A DNA stretch of 64,000 nucleotides from Franzmannia pantelleriensis (GCF_900102875.1 NZ_FNGH01000012.1:1-64000), one strand, 5' to 3'; numbered from the stretch's first letter, positions 1 to 9,464 are shown. Numbers and translations are program-made. The notes: generated from the sequence alone by a model not told the origin.

Positions 1-1
1 C

Positions 2-412
<411 letters not shown>

Positions 413-470
413 ACGCGCCTGAATAGGGGCTACGAGGTACCAACAACAAGACCAAGAGAGGTGAACCGCC

Positions 471-1202
471 ATGCTGACACGAATGAGCCTGAACCCGGAG
501 CGCAAGCCCATGAGCCTGATGGATACGCTGAAACGCTGGTTTGGCGGCAACAGCGCCGCGCCCACGGCCAGCAGCCATCGCCAAGAGGCCAAGGCTGCGC
601 CCAGCGCTGCGGCGGCGACCCAGGCGCCACCCGCCAGCAATACCAAGATCCACCCCGCGGTGGACGGCGGCGTGAAGGCCGGCAGCGACGCCTTCAGCGG
701 CGGCACCCTGCACTGCCACTGCGACAGCAACAAGGTCGAGGTGACGGTCAAGGCGCAGTGTGCCCATAACCACGTGTGCGGCTGCACCAAGTGCTGGAAG
801 CCCAACGGCGCGACCTTCTCGATGGTCGCGGTGGTGCCCCGCGACAGCCTCAGCGTCGCCGCCAACGAAGACAAGCTCGAGGTTGTCGATGCCACGGCGG
901 CGATCCAGCGCCACGCCTGCAAGGGCTGCGGCGTGCACATGTATGGCCGCATCGAGAACACCGACCACCCCTTCCACGGCCTGGACTTCATCCACACCGA
1001 GCTCTCCAACGACAGCGGCTGGGCCGGGCCGGAATTCGCTGCCTTCGTCTCCTCGATCATCGAAGGCGGTACCCACCCGGACACCATGGGTGACGTGCGC
1101 AGCCGCCTCAAGCAGTTGGGCCTCGAGCCCTACGACTGCCTGTCACCGCCGCTGATGGACGCCATCGCCACCCACACCGCCAAGGCCAAGGGCGTGCTCT
1201 GA
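471..1202 (+). CDS. gfa: GFA-domain S-(hydroxymethyl)glutathione synthase-like protein
   Basis: This 243-aa protein has the cysteine pattern of the glutathione-dependent formaldehyde-activating (GFA/CENP-V) fold: [12 protein letters not shown], then [15 protein letters not shown], then [12 protein letters not shown], which would bind zinc. About 75 N-terminal residues before the domain are low-complexity (Ala, Ser and Pro rich) and include [10 protein letters not shown]. The start at 471 is preceded by GAGAGGTG; in-frame ATGs at 486, 510 and 519 are alternatives. It lies 58 bases after frmA on the same strand and ends in a strong hairpin terminator. The family was named for speeding formaldehyde-glutathione adduct formation; whether it catalyses this is disputed, so the biochemical role is less certain than the family. 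Confidence 0.88.
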   Translation: MLTRMSLNPERKPMSLMDTLKRWFGGNSAAPTASSHRQEAKAAPSAAAATQAPPASNTKIHPAVDGGVKAGSDAFSGGTLHCHCDSNKVEVTVKAQCAHNHVCGCTKCWKPNGATFSMVAVVPRDSLSVAANEDKLEVVDATAAIQRHACKGCGVHMYGRIENTDHPFHGLDFIHTELSNDSGWAGPEFAAFVSSIIEGGTHPDTMGDVRSRLKQLGLEPYDCLSPPLMDAIATHTAKAKGVL

Positions 1203-1221
1203 CACTCCCCTGCCGCAACGT

Positions 1222-1250
1222 CAACGGGCCACCTCTAGGGTGGCCCGTTG
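1222..1250 (+). terminator. Hairpin terminator after gfa
   Basis: Perfect 12-bp arms CAACGGGCCACC and GGTGGCCCGTTG enclose a 5-base loop, followed by a short T-containing stretch (GCGTTTCT). It sits 20 bases after the gfa stop and before the convergent M20 gene, so it probably ends transcription from the frmA side and may act in both directions. Confidence 0.75.
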
Positions 1251-1271
1251 GCGTTTCTAACTGTGTGGCGC

Positions 1272-2573
1272 TCAGCCCAGATAGGCCAGCGCCCCCACCG
1301 CCATTGCCTCGATACCGGTGCGCAGGGTCACCGCATTGCCGGGGAAATAGTAAGGCGAATGCGGCATTTCCAGGTGGCGCATCTTCTCCGCTACGCCCTT
1401 GCCCGGCGCCTCGTCCCAGCGCTCGCCCGGGGTGGCGCCGATAAACCAATAGACGTAGGGGATATCCTCACCACCGAAGCCACCCGCCTCGGCGTTGCCG
1501 AAGAAGGGAAAGTCCTCGCTGCCGTTGAGCCGCGGCATGTCATAGAGGTTCACCTCGCCGAAGTGCTCGGCGTGTGCGCGGCGCACGTGCTCCACCGCCG
1601 TCGGGTCGTTGTGCAGGGCGATGGTCTGGTTGAGCACCCGGCACTCGGGGGGCTTGGGCGAGCGGCCCGCCTCGCACTCGGCGCGCACGATGCGCTCGAT
1701 GCTCTCCACCACCTGGCGGTGCAGGGTATCGTCGAAGCTGCGCACGTTGATCTCGAGCTCCGCCGAGTGGGGGATGATGTTGGCCTGGGTGCCGGCGGCA
1801 AGCTTGCCGACCGTGACCACCACGGTCTCCTCCGGCGGCACCTCACGGGCGACGATGGTCTGCAGGCGGGTCACCACGTGGGCGGCGATCACCACCGGGT
1901 CCACCGCCTGGGCGGGCATGGAGCCGTGGCCCCCGGCGCCGTGGATCGTCACCGCCAGGTTGGTGCAGGCGGCCATGCTGCCGCCGGGGCGGTGCCCCAC
2001 GCTGCCGGCCAGGGCCGGCATATTGTGCTGCCCGAGGATCACGTCGGGACGGGCGAAGCGCTCATAGAGGCTGTCGTCGAGCATCGCCTTGGCACCGCCG
2101 AAGATCTCCTCGGCGGGCTGGCAGACCAGCATCAGGGTGCCGCGCCAATGCTCCCTCAGCGCCGCCATCACGCCGGCGGCGCCGACCACGCAGCTGCTGT
2201 GCAGGTCGTGGCCGCAGGCGTGCATCAGCGGCACCTCGTGGCCATCCTCGGCGACGGCGGTCTCGCGACTGGCGAAATCGAGCCCGGTCTGCTCCTCGAT
2301 CGGCAGCGCATCCATGTCACCGCGCAGCATGATCGTGGGGCCCTCGCCGTTGCGCAGCAGGGCCACCACGCCGGTGCCGCCCACACCGCGGGTCACCTCA
2401 TAGCCAAGGCCCTCCAGGGCCTCGGCGAGTCGCGTGCTGGTCCTGTACTCCTTAAAGGGCAGCTCGGGGGTCTGGTGCAGCTGGCGATAGAGCGCCTGAA
2501 CCTGCTCGAAGGCCGCCTCCACCTGGGCGCCAACGGCGCCCTTGAGGTCCAGGGTCGGGGATTGGGTTGTCAT
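1272..2573 (-). CDS. M20 family amidohydrolase, hippurate hydrolase-like
   Basis: The 433-aa protein belongs to the M20D aminoacylase/hippurate hydrolase group of metalloproteases. Metal-site motifs are visible: MHACGHDLHSS, CQPAEEIFGG, LGQHNMPALAG and, near the C-terminus, LNGSEDFPFFG. It would cleave an N-acyl or N-aroyl amino acid to a free acid and an amino acid in the cytoplasm. I place the start at 2573 because GGAGG lies 5 bases upstream; ATGs at 2576 and 2585 are possible. It is the last gene of a DUF3311-symporter-amidohydrolase operon, starting 18 bases after the symporter stop, so the symporter probably imports its substrate. Because benzoate genes and a glycine-riboswitch gene flank this operon, hippurate (benzoyl-glycine) is an attractive but unproven substrate. 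Confidence 0.85.
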   Translation of the reverse strand: MTTQSPTLDLKGAVGAQVEAAFEQVQALYRQLHQTPELPFKEYRTSTRLAEALEGLGYEVTRGVGGTGVVALLRNGEGPTIMLRGDMDALPIEEQTGLDFASRETAVAEDGHEVPLMHACGHDLHSSCVVGAAGVMAALREHWRGTLMLVCQPAEEIFGGAKAMLDDSLYERFARPDVILGQHNMPALAGSVGHRPGGSMAACTNLAVTIHGAGGHGSMPAQAVDPVVIAAHVVTRLQTIVAREVPPEETVVVTVGKLAAGTQANIIPHSAELEINVRSFDDTLHRQVVESIERIVRAECEAGRSPKPPECRVLNQTIALHNDPTAVEHVRRAHAEHFGEVNLYDMPRLNGSEDFPFFGNAEAGGFGGEDIPYVYWFIGATPGERWDEAPGKGVAEKMRHLEMPHSPYYFPGNAVTLRTGIEAMAVGALAYLG

Positions 2574-2591
2574 CATGGCCTCCATGGCGGC

Positions 2592-4046
2592 TTAGTGACT
2601 GGGAACCGGGTGGCCATCGCGGCTGGCGCGACCCAAGTACTGCCAGGCCGCCACCACGCCGACGTTAAGCAGCATCGCCCAGACACCGGCGTGCCAGCCC
2701 AGCGGCGAGCTGAAGGCAAACTCCATCAGCAGGTAGGCCAGGCTGCCGACCAGGGCGCCGGCCATCACGCTGGTGCGACGCAGCCGCGGCATGAACAGCG
2801 CGCCGAGCACCATCGGGAAGAGCTGGACGATCAGCCCATAGGCGCCGAGCAGCAACAGCACCAGCGAGGCGGGGTTGGCCAGGGCGAACAGGTAGGCGAT
2901 CAGTGACAGGCCGAGCACGCTCCAGCGGGTAGCGCTGACCACCGCCTTCTCGCTGGCGCCCTTCATCAGGGTGGGGCCGGCCACGTCGCGGACCAGCACG
3001 ATGGCGGCGGTATGCGCTAGGTTGGCACCGGTGGACATGGCCGCCGCCAGCGCCCCAGAGAGCATCAGGCCGATCACCCAAGGCGAGAAGTTGGCCACGT
3101 CCATCACCATGCGCAGCAGCACGGTATCGGCACGTGCCAATGGATCGTCTGCAAACACCAGGATGCCGGCGAAGCCGATGAACAGCAGCGGCACCAGCAG
3201 GTAGGCGTAGAGGGGGTAGAAGACGCTGACCTTGCGCAGCGTCTTGCCGCTGTCGGCGGAGTAGAACTTCATGAACAGGTGCGGCCACATGGCGCCGCCG
3301 AAGGCGCTGACAAGTACCGCGGTGCTGAAGTAGCCCCAGTTCATGCCGGTGGCGCCGGGCATGGTCAGGTACTCGGGCATGGTCAGCTGGATCTGGCTGA
3401 ACATCTCGCCGACCCCGCCATAGAGGCGCTCGGAGATCGACAGGCCGAGGAACCAGGCGATCACGATCATCATGATGCCCTGCACCAGGTTGGTCCAACC
3501 GATGCCGTTGAGGCCGCTGCAGAACACGTAGGCGGCCACCACCACGAAGGCCAGCAGCGCGCCCAGCCAGAAGGGAATCAGGCCATCGGTGGCGGCCTGG
3601 AACAGCAGCCCGGCGCCGGCGATCTGGATGGTCAGGTAGGGCACCAGGGCCAGCACCCCGATCACCCCGGCCAGTATCCCCAGCGGCCTGCTCTGGTAGT
3701 GGTCGGCGATCATGTCGCCCTGGGTCAGGTAGCCCTTGGCGCGCCCCAGCTCGGCGACCCGCGGGCCCATGGCCCAGATGGTGATCGGCACCAGCGACAG
3801 GTAGGCGAGGATATAGAAGGCCGGCGCACCGTGCTGGTAGCTCCAGCCCGGCGCTCCCAGGAAAGCGAAGGCGGAGAAGATCTCGGCGCCGAGGATGAAG
3901 AACAGGATCACCACGCCAACGTGGCGACCGCCCGCCACATAGCCCTCCAGGCTCGAGCTCTGCTGCCCCCGGGCGCGCAGCCCCACCCACAGCACCAGGG
4001 CGAGATAGGTCAGGGTGATGCCGACGACGATCAGCGAATCAGTCAT
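2592..4046 (-). CDS. Sodium:solute symporter family protein
   Basis: The 484-aa protein is strongly hydrophobic throughout, with about 13 predicted membrane segments, the length and pattern of the SSS (SLC5-like) family. Typical features are the N-terminal ITLTYLALVLWVGLRARG helix, SSLEGYVAGGR, FILGAEIFSAFAFLG and the mid-protein STGANLAHTAAIVLVRD. It would drive sodium-coupled uptake of an organic solute at the inner membrane. Its start overlaps the 3' end of the small DUF3311 gene by 8 bases, a pairing seen often for this symporter subgroup, and the M20 amidohydrolase follows at once. The substrate cannot be read from sequence. Confidence 0.9.
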   Translation of the reverse strand: MTDSLIVVGITLTYLALVLWVGLRARGQQSSSLEGYVAGGRHVGVVILFFILGAEIFSAFAFLGAPGWSYQHGAPAFYILAYLSLVPITIWAMGPRVAELGRAKGYLTQGDMIADHYQSRPLGILAGVIGVLALVPYLTIQIAGAGLLFQAATDGLIPFWLGALLAFVVVAAYVFCSGLNGIGWTNLVQGIMMIVIAWFLGLSISERLYGGVGEMFSQIQLTMPEYLTMPGATGMNWGYFSTAVLVSAFGGAMWPHLFMKFYSADSGKTLRKVSVFYPLYAYLLVPLLFIGFAGILVFADDPLARADTVLLRMVMDVANFSPWVIGLMLSGALAAAMSTGANLAHTAAIVLVRDVAGPTLMKGASEKAVVSATRWSVLGLSLIAYLFALANPASLVLLLLGAYGLIVQLFPMVLGALFMPRLRRTSVMAGALVGSLAYLLMEFAFSSPLGWHAGVWAMLLNVGVVAAWQYLGRASRDGHPVPSH

Positions 4047-4260
4047 GACGGCTACCTCCGTGACGGATCACGTAGGCCACCCACATGCCGACGAACAGCG
4101 CCAGCATCCACAGGATGTACCAGAAGAACAGGAAGGGCAGGCCCAGCACGGTGGGTTCGATACGGTTGGCGATCAGCGCGCCAGGCCAGATCATGGCCAG
4201 GGTGCACAGCGCGAAGTGCAGCCCCGTCAGCAGGTGGTAGGTCTTGGTCATGGGTCGCAT
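4039..4260 (-). CDS. DUF3311 small membrane protein, symporter partner
   Basis: This 73-aa protein has two hydrophobic segments, roughly residues 10-30 and 37-62, separated by RIEPTVLGLPFLFFWYILWM, which is typical of DUF3311. Such proteins are commonly encoded directly before SSS symporters, and here the two genes overlap by 8 bases, so they are almost certainly co-transcribed. The function in the family is unknown; a role as accessory subunit of the symporter is inferred. The ATG at 4251 is an alternative start with slightly better spacing to a GGA. Confidence 0.82.
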   Translation of the reverse strand: MRPMTKTYHLLTGLHFALCTLAMIWPGALIANRIEPTVLGLPFLFFWYILWMLALFVGMWVAYVIRHGGSRHD

Positions 4261-4386
4261 CCAGCTCGCGCAAGGCGAGACTTGTTATGGGTTGTGCCTT
4301 GACTATGGCGCAGGCCTTTCGATAGAAAAAATATGGCTTTTAGATATCATCCATATTTTTTAGGCATGGGCATTGGCCATAACAAT

Positions 4387-4412
4387 GGCTCCCGACGCGT
4401 GCGCCGGGAGCC
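4387..4412 (-). terminator. Possible terminator hairpin after the DadA-like gene
   Basis: GGCTCCCG and CGGGAGCC form perfect 8-bp arms around a 10-base GC-rich loop. On the minus strand the stem is followed by ATTGTTATG, a poor T-run, so termination may be partial and allow read-through from the FAD oxidoreductase gene into the DUF3311 operon. Confidence 0.45.
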
Positions 4413-4447
4413 GATGGGTGCCTAGAGGGAGAAAGTAAGAAGTGCCA

Positions 4448-5683
4448 CTAGCGAGCCAGGCTAGGCCTTACGCTGTGGGTGGCCGCCAGCGTGACCGAAT
4501 CGGCCAGCATTTCGGCGGTGATCGCCGACAGCGTCCAGCCCAGGTGGCCATGACCGGTGTTATAGAAGACGCTGGGCAGCCGCCCTCGCCCAACCCGCGG
4601 CATCATGTTGGGCAGCATCGGACGCAGTCCCGCCCAGGGCACCACCCGCCGGGTGCTGACGCCGGGGAAGCACTGCTCGACCCAGTCGATCAGCGGGCGG
4701 ATGCGATCGTCGCGGATATCGCGATTGAGGCCGTTGAACTCGGCGGTCCCGGCGACGCGGAAGCGGTCCTTGCCTAGTCGGCTGGTGACCAGCTTGGCCT
4801 CGTCGTCGAGCAGGCTGATCATCGGCGCCGCCTGCTGGGAGGCGGCCTCGTCGAGGTGCACGGTGATCGAATAGCCCTTGACCGGGTAGACGTTGATACG
4901 GTCGCCGAGCTTGGCGGCCATGCCGCGGCTCCCGACCCCGGCGCAGACCACCACGCCATCGTAGGCCTCACGCCCTTCTGCGGTGGTCACCCAGGCGCCG
5001 CTGGCATCGGCTTCCAGGTTGCATACGTCGTACCCGTAGCGGGTGGTGACACCGCGCCGCTCGATGGCCGCCGCCAGGCCCTGGGTGAACTTGTGGATGT
5101 CGCCGGTGGCATCGCTCTCGGTGTAGTAGCCGCCGTAGTAGTCGCCGGCCAGGCTCGGTTCGAGGGTGTGCATCTCCTCAGGAGTCACCGCACGCCGCTC
5201 AAGGCCGCCCCTGGCGAGTAGCTCGGAGACGCGGCCGGCGTGCTCGAAGTCCTGCTTCTGGCGATAGATATGCAGGATGCCGCGCCGCTCGAGGTCGAAG
5301 TCGATGCCCTCCTCCCGCGCCCACCGATAGAGGTGGTCGCGGGCGGCGATCGCCAGGCGCGCGGTCTCGGTGGTGTTATCGGCGTAGCGAGGAATGGCGG
5401 CCATGAACTCGGCGAACCAGCTCAACTTGTGCCAGGAGGGCTTGGGGTTGACCAGCAGCGGGGCGTCGGCGCGCAGCATCCAGCGCAACCCCTTGAGCAG
5501 CGTGGGCCAGTGGTTCCAGACCTCGGCATTGGAGGCCGACAGCTGGCCGCCGTTGGCGAACGAGGTCTCCATGGCGGCATAGCGGTGGCGTTCGTAGAGC
5601 GTGACGTCCAGGCCACGCTTGAGCAGGGCATAGGCGGTGGTGACACCGGTGATACCACCGCCAATAACGGCAATACGTTGCAT
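4448..5683 (-). CDS. DadA-like FAD-dependent amino acid dehydrogenase or oxidase
   Basis: The 411-aa protein starts with an FAD-binding Rossmann motif (AVIGGGITGVTTAYALLKRG, glycines at residues 8-13) and continues with SFANGGQLSASNAEVWNHW, the signature of D-amino acid dehydrogenase small subunit (DadA) relatives. The C-terminus has GLRPMLPNMMPRVGR and NTGHGHLGWTLS. It would oxidatively deaminate a D-amino acid or glycine, with electrons passing to FAD. I chose the start at 5683, with GGAG at suitable spacing, over an open extension that runs back through the riboswitch and LysR gene. A tandem glycine riboswitch sits 58-250 bases upstream on the same strand, so glycine is probably the inducing ligand and possibly a substrate. 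DadA itself is normally controlled differently, so a glycine-directed activity is worth considering. Confidence 0.85.
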   Translation of the reverse strand: MQRIAVIGGGITGVTTAYALLKRGLDVTLYERHRYAAMETSFANGGQLSASNAEVWNHWPTLLKGLRWMLRADAPLLVNPKPSWHKLSWFAEFMAAIPRYADNTTETARLAIAARDHLYRWAREEGIDFDLERRGILHIYRQKQDFEHAGRVSELLARGGLERRAVTPEEMHTLEPSLAGDYYGGYYTESDATGDIHKFTQGLAAAIERRGVTTRYGYDVCNLEADASGAWVTTAEGREAYDGVVVCAGVGSRGMAAKLGDRINVYPVKGYSITVHLDEAASQQAAPMISLLDDEAKLVTSRLGKDRFRVAGTAEFNGLNRDIRDDRIRPLIDWVEQCFPGVSTRRVVPWAGLRPMLPNMMPRVGRGRLPSVFYNTGHGHLGWTLSAITAEMLADSVTLAATHSVRPSLAR

Positions 5684-5740
5684 CGTCGTTCTCCAGACGC
5701 GTCGGGCTGACCCCGCTGCCGTCGGCAGGCGAGGACCCCT

Positions 5741-5932
5741 TCCGTCATGGAACCTGAGAGATTCGCAACGCATCGTCGCCGATGCCCGCTTGCTCCTTCG
5801 GTGTGCCGACGGACGCTGTCGCCGGCCGCTCTTCGGAATCAGTGACGCGACGGCGGTCCGGTGGCCTGAGAGTTTCCGGGGCAGTTGCTCCTTCGGCGCC
5901 GGCACCGTGAATGACGGACCGGTCTCTCCCGC
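5741..5932 (-). promoter_or_regulatory. Tandem glycine riboswitch (two aptamers)
   Basis: Read on the minus strand, two successive glycine aptamer cores appear. Each has the conserved CCGAAGGAGCAA loop (plus-strand positions 5885-5896 and 5790-5801) and a closing CTCTCAGG element (5865-5872 and 5753-5760); the first opens with GGAGAGACCGG. Two aptamers in series, about 95 bases apart, is the classic arrangement that binds two glycines. The element lies entirely between the promoter region of the DadA-like gene and its start codon, so glycine should control that gene's expression. The motifs are directly visible; the switching direction (glycine turning expression on) is taken from the known class. 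Confidence 0.93.
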
Positions 5933-6004
5933 TGTCGCGATGTCAGTCATTACACTATCCGCCCCTGGACGCCATAGCAAAAATACCAATAATAGATAAC
6001 ACCT

Positions 6005-6928
6005 ATGCCATCCAGGTATTGCTCTAGCGTGGAATTCCGTCAGCTCAGCTATTTCGTCGCCGTGGTCGAGACCGGCTCCATCTCTGCCGCCAGCCGCCGC
6101 GTGCATATTGCCCAACCGGCGCTGACCCGCCAGATCCGGCTGCTCGAGGAGGATCTCGACACCCGCCTGTTCGACCGCCACGCCCGCGGCATGCGGCTGA
6201 CGGTGGCGGGTCAGGCACTCTTCGATGAAGCCCGGCAACTGCTCGACGCACGCACGCAGATCCGCGCGCGGCTGACAGCGCTGGGTAGCGGCCTGACCGG
6301 CAAGGTCAGCCTGGGGGTGACGGTGACCCATCTGTGGGTGCCGGAGGTGGCAGGCCTGCTGAGCCGCTATCGCGACCGCTATCCGCAGGTCGCCTTCGAG
6401 GTCTTCCCGCTGCTCTCGGGGCCACAGTTGGAGCGACTGCGCGAAGGCAGCCTGGATGCCGGGGTGCTCTACCTCGACGAGACCGGCTACCCGGGGCTGG
6501 AGGCGCGCCGGCTGCAGAACGACCATCTGCTGCTCGCTGTCCCCGAGCGCTCCGCCTGGGCCCAGACGCCGCCGCAACGCCTCGCCGAGCTTGCCGACGC
6601 CGACTTCGTATGGGGCTTTCGCAGCGCCTCGCCGGTCTACTTCGACCGCATGCAGGCCCACTTCCAGCGCCTCGACTTCCACCCCCGGGTGGTGCAGTAC
6701 GGCGCCGACAATATCGCCATCCTGAGCATGGTGGCGGCGGGCCTGGGGGTTGCCATCCTGCCCGCCGCCAGCAGCTGCCATCCCATGCCGGGCATCCGCT
6801 TCCTGCGTCTTCCGGAGCTCGACGCCTGCAGCATGCCGCTGTGGTTCGCCTGGCGCCCCGACAACGACTCACCGGCGCTGCATAACCTGATCGCGCTGGT
6901 CGACGGCGCGGCGCCAGGGTCGGTGTAG
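6005..6928 (+). CDS. LysR family transcriptional regulator
   Basis: The 307-aa protein has a standard N-terminal winged helix-turn-helix (VEFRQLSYFVAVVETGSISA, then ISAASRRVHIAQPALTRQIR) and a periplasmic-binding-like effector domain (residues about 95-295, including LDAGVLYLDETGYPGL). A GTG at 6029 would give VEFRQLSYFVAV as the start, matching many family members; the ATG at 6005 adds eight residues. It is divergent from the riboswitch-controlled FAD oxidoreductase gene and probably regulates it or itself. Its 3' end overlaps the convergent benE gene by 60 bases. The effector is unknown. Confidence 0.88.
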   Translation: MPSRYCSSVEFRQLSYFVAVVETGSISAASRRVHIAQPALTRQIRLLEEDLDTRLFDRHARGMRLTVAGQALFDEARQLLDARTQIRARLTALGSGLTGKVSLGVTVTHLWVPEVAGLLSRYRDRYPQVAFEVFPLLSGPQLERLREGSLDAGVLYLDETGYPGLEARRLQNDHLLLAVPERSAWAQTPPQRLAELADADFVWGFRSASPVYFDRMQAHFQRLDFHPRVVQYGADNIAILSMVAAGLGVAILPAASSCHPMPGIRFLRLPELDACSMPLWFAWRPDNDSPALHNLIALVDGAAPGSV

Positions 6929-8074
6929 CACCAGATAGGCCGCACTACCGATCAGCACCCCCCAGAAGGCCGAGCCCAGCCCCCATAGGCTCATGCCAGA
7001 GGCAGTCGCCAGAAAGGTGATGATCGAGGCTTCGAGATGATCGCGCTGAGCCGCCGCCTGGCTGATATTGGTGGCAATCGCGCCGATCAGCGCCAGGCCC
7101 GCCAACAGCGCCACGAAGGTGCCCGGCAGCGAGGTGAACAGCAGCACGATGCTGCCCGAGAACAGCGCGCCGATCAGGTAGAAGACGCCATTGGCGACCC
7201 CCGCCACGTAGCGCTTTTCGGGGTCGGGATGCGCCTCCTTGCCGGTGCATAGCGCCGCGGTGATCGCCGCCACCACCGTGGTAATGCCGCCGAACAGCGC
7301 CATCGGCAGCGACACCAGGCTGGCTACCGTGAGGATCGGCCGCGCCGGGGTGCGATAGCCCGCGCCACGCAGGATCGCCATGCCCGGCAGGAACTGGCCG
7401 GTAAGGCTGACCAGCGCCAGCGGTATCGCCAGGCTCAGGGTCGCGCCGAGCGTCCACTCGGGGCGGATCAGCTGCGGCGCCGCCAGCTGCCAGGAGACGC
7501 CCTGCAGGCTGGCGCCCTCGAACAGCACCGCCAGCGTGATCCCGGCGATCAGCAGCAGCACCAGGAAGTAGCGCGGTGACAGCCGCTTGAAGCCCAGGTA
7601 GGCCGCCAACATGCCCACCGCCAGCGCCGGAGCCTGCTCCAGCGAGGTGAACACGCCGACCCCGAACTGGAACAGAATCCCCGCCATCATCGCCGCGGCG
7701 ATGCCCGGCGGAATCAGCCGGATGATGCGATCGAAGGTGCCGGTCACGCCAATCATCAGGATGATTAGCGCCGCCGTGATATAGGCACCCACCGCCTCGT
7801 TCAGCGACAGCCCCGGGAACAGGCTGACCAGCAGCGCCGTGCCCGGCGCCGACCAGGCGGTCACCACCGGCACCTTGAGCCACAGGCTCAGGCCGATACC
7901 CGATACCGCTGCGCCGATGGAGATCGCCCACACCCAGGAGCTCATCATCGCCGCCGAGATCTCGGCGCTTTGTGCCGCCTGGAAGAAGATCGCCAGCGGC
8001 CCGGCATAGGAGATCAGCACCGCCACGAAGCCGGCGGTCAGGGTCGAGAGAGAAAGGTCCTTGTATAGCGACAT
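6869..8074 (-). CDS. benE: BenE family benzoate:proton symporter
   Basis: The 401-aa integral membrane protein matches the BenE benzoate transporter family: N-terminal LSTLTAGFVAVLISYAGPLA, a long series of about 12 hydrophobic segments and the internal stretch FGGITTVVAAITAALCTGKE. It would import benzoate with protons. I placed the start at 8074, preceded by AAGGAG; a longer frame exists but lacks a site. It is the last gene of the cat-ben minus-strand series, 96 bases after a second BenE-like gene. The 3' end overlaps the opposing LysR gene by 60 bases, so antisense effects are possible. Confidence 0.92.
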   Translation of the reverse strand: MSLYKDLSLSTLTAGFVAVLISYAGPLAIFFQAAQSAEISAAMMSSWVWAISIGAAVSGIGLSLWLKVPVVTAWSAPGTALLVSLFPGLSLNEAVGAYITAALIILMIGVTGTFDRIIRLIPPGIAAAMMAGILFQFGVGVFTSLEQAPALAVGMLAAYLGFKRLSPRYFLVLLLIAGITLAVLFEGASLQGVSWQLAAPQLIRPEWTLGATLSLAIPLALVSLTGQFLPGMAILRGAGYRTPARPILTVASLVSLPMALFGGITTVVAAITAALCTGKEAHPDPEKRYVAGVANGVFYLIGALFSGSIVLLFTSLPGTFVALLAGLALIGAIATNISQAAAQRDHLEASIITFLATASGMSLWGLGSAFWGVLIGSAAYLVLHRPWRRAVDQRDQVMQRR

Positions 8075-8170
8075 ACCGCTCCTTGTTCGGCGCCCTGCGC
8101 CGCAACGGAAAAAAGACCCGCCGTAGCACGTTCGGCAGGTCAAGGAGGATAGTGAGTCAACCGGACATCG

Positions 8171-9406
8171 CTAGGCCGCCGCGGGCTTGCCCTTGGCGAA
8201 CTCGAAGTCCTTGGTTTCGAAGATCATCGACACGATCACGCCCAGCACCAGCGCCCAGAAGGTGGCGCCGATCTCGAGGATCTGGATGCCCGAAGCGGCG
8301 ATCAGGAAGGCGAACAACGCCCCCATCTCATGCTTCTTGCCGGAGAAGGCAATCGCCATCGACGAGGTGATCACCCGCATCAGCGCCAGGCCGGCGATGA
8401 TGGTGATGAAGTAGTTCGGTGTCGCCTCGAGCAGGCTCACCACATAGCCGTAGAAGGGAGCAAAGACCACGAAGATCGCCCCGGCGATCACCGCCGCTAC
8501 CCAGCGCTTGTCGTGCTCGCCGGCCTCCGGCGAGGAGCAGATACCGGTCATCGGCGCGGCGATGCAGGTGCTGTGCAGGTTGAAGAAGGACGAGACCATG
8601 GTCCCCAGGCCGCCTATTGCGGTGATGCCGTTGGCCGGTACCTGCTGGTAGCCCATGCCCTTGAGCAGGCCGACACCGGCCGGGGTTTCCATGCCGACCA
8701 GAATGATCGCCAGCGGCAGGCCGTAGGCCAGGAAAGCACCCAGGGTGAACTCGGGCGCGATAAATTCGGGGAATCGGATGGTCGCCTCGATACCGGAGAG
8801 ATCCACCCCGGTGGCGATCAGGTAGACGATGCCGGCAAGCATGGCCGTCACCAGCGGCGGTATCTTGCGAAACAGCCGCGCCGAGATGAAGAACGCCAGG
8901 ATCATGATCGTCGCCGGCACGATGGCATTCTCCAGCGGCTTGACCATGTTGAGGCCGAAGCTCAACAGCATGCCGGCCACCATCCCCATCACGATGGGCA
9001 TCGGGATCAGCCGCATCACCATCCCCATCACCCCGGTCAGACCGGCTACCAGCGAGATGGCCCCGGCGATCAGGGTCGCCCCCAGTGCCGCTTCTAGGCC
9101 CACCACCGGAATCACCGCGGCGAACATCAGCGCGCCGGGAATCGAGTTGGCCATCGGCAGCGGCAGCCGGTAGTAGGCCGGCACGAGCAGCCCGAACAGG
9201 CCGTTGATCATCAGGTAGCTGATCACCCAGATCATGATGAACGAGGAGTCGAGGCCGGCGGCGCTGCCGGCGCTGATATGCACCACCCCGACGCTAAGCC
9301 CCAGGATACCGGCCACCAGGCCGGTACTGGCGTTGTCGACGTTGAGGTCTCTGACAAAGGCCCCAGGCGCATGCCTGAGGCTGATGCCTTTTTCGATGTG
9401 TTTCAT
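8171..9406 (-). CDS. Second BenE-type benzoate/aromatic acid transporter
   Basis: This 411-aa polytopic protein is another BenE-family member but clearly diverged from its neighbour. It begins RDLNVDNASTGLVAGILGLS, has LVPAYYRLPLPMANSIPGAL and a central NGITAIGGLGTMVSSFFNLH followed by CIAAPMTGICSSPEAGEHDKR, equivalent to the TTVVAAITAALCTGKEAHPD region of the other protein. It is likely a proton-linked carrier for benzoate or a related aromatic acid. It lies between benD and benE in the same orientation. Two BenE paralogues in tandem suggest different substrate range or affinity. Confidence 0.88.
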   Translation of the reverse strand: MKHIEKGISLRHAPGAFVRDLNVDNASTGLVAGILGLSVGVVHISAGSAAGLDSSFIMIWVISYLMINGLFGLLVPAYYRLPLPMANSIPGALMFAAVIPVVGLEAALGATLIAGAISLVAGLTGVMGMVMRLIPMPIVMGMVAGMLLSFGLNMVKPLENAIVPATIMILAFFISARLFRKIPPLVTAMLAGIVYLIATGVDLSGIEATIRFPEFIAPEFTLGAFLAYGLPLAIILVGMETPAGVGLLKGMGYQQVPANGITAIGGLGTMVSSFFNLHSTCIAAPMTGICSSPEAGEHDKRWVAAVIAGAIFVVFAPFYGYVVSLLEATPNYFITIIAGLALMRVITSSMAIAFSGKKHEMGALFAFLIAASGIQILEIGATFWALVLGVIVSMIFETKDFEFAKGKPAAA

Positions 9407-9464
9407 GGCGGTCTCCAGGGAATTTTTATACTTGAAATGTGCGTCAGCAGGGGTCGGGAGGGCT

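Noticed and set aside
1248-2906. A 552-codon open frame on the plus strand opposite the amidohydrolase and symporter genes
   Set aside because: It is rich in His, Gly and Arg with no domain, and lies opposite well supported genes. Long empty frames are common in high-GC DNA.
5684-6781. Long N-terminal extension of the DadA-like frame to 6781
   Set aside because: It would run through the riboswitch and the LysR gene; the family start with its flavin motif is at 5683 and has a ribosome site.
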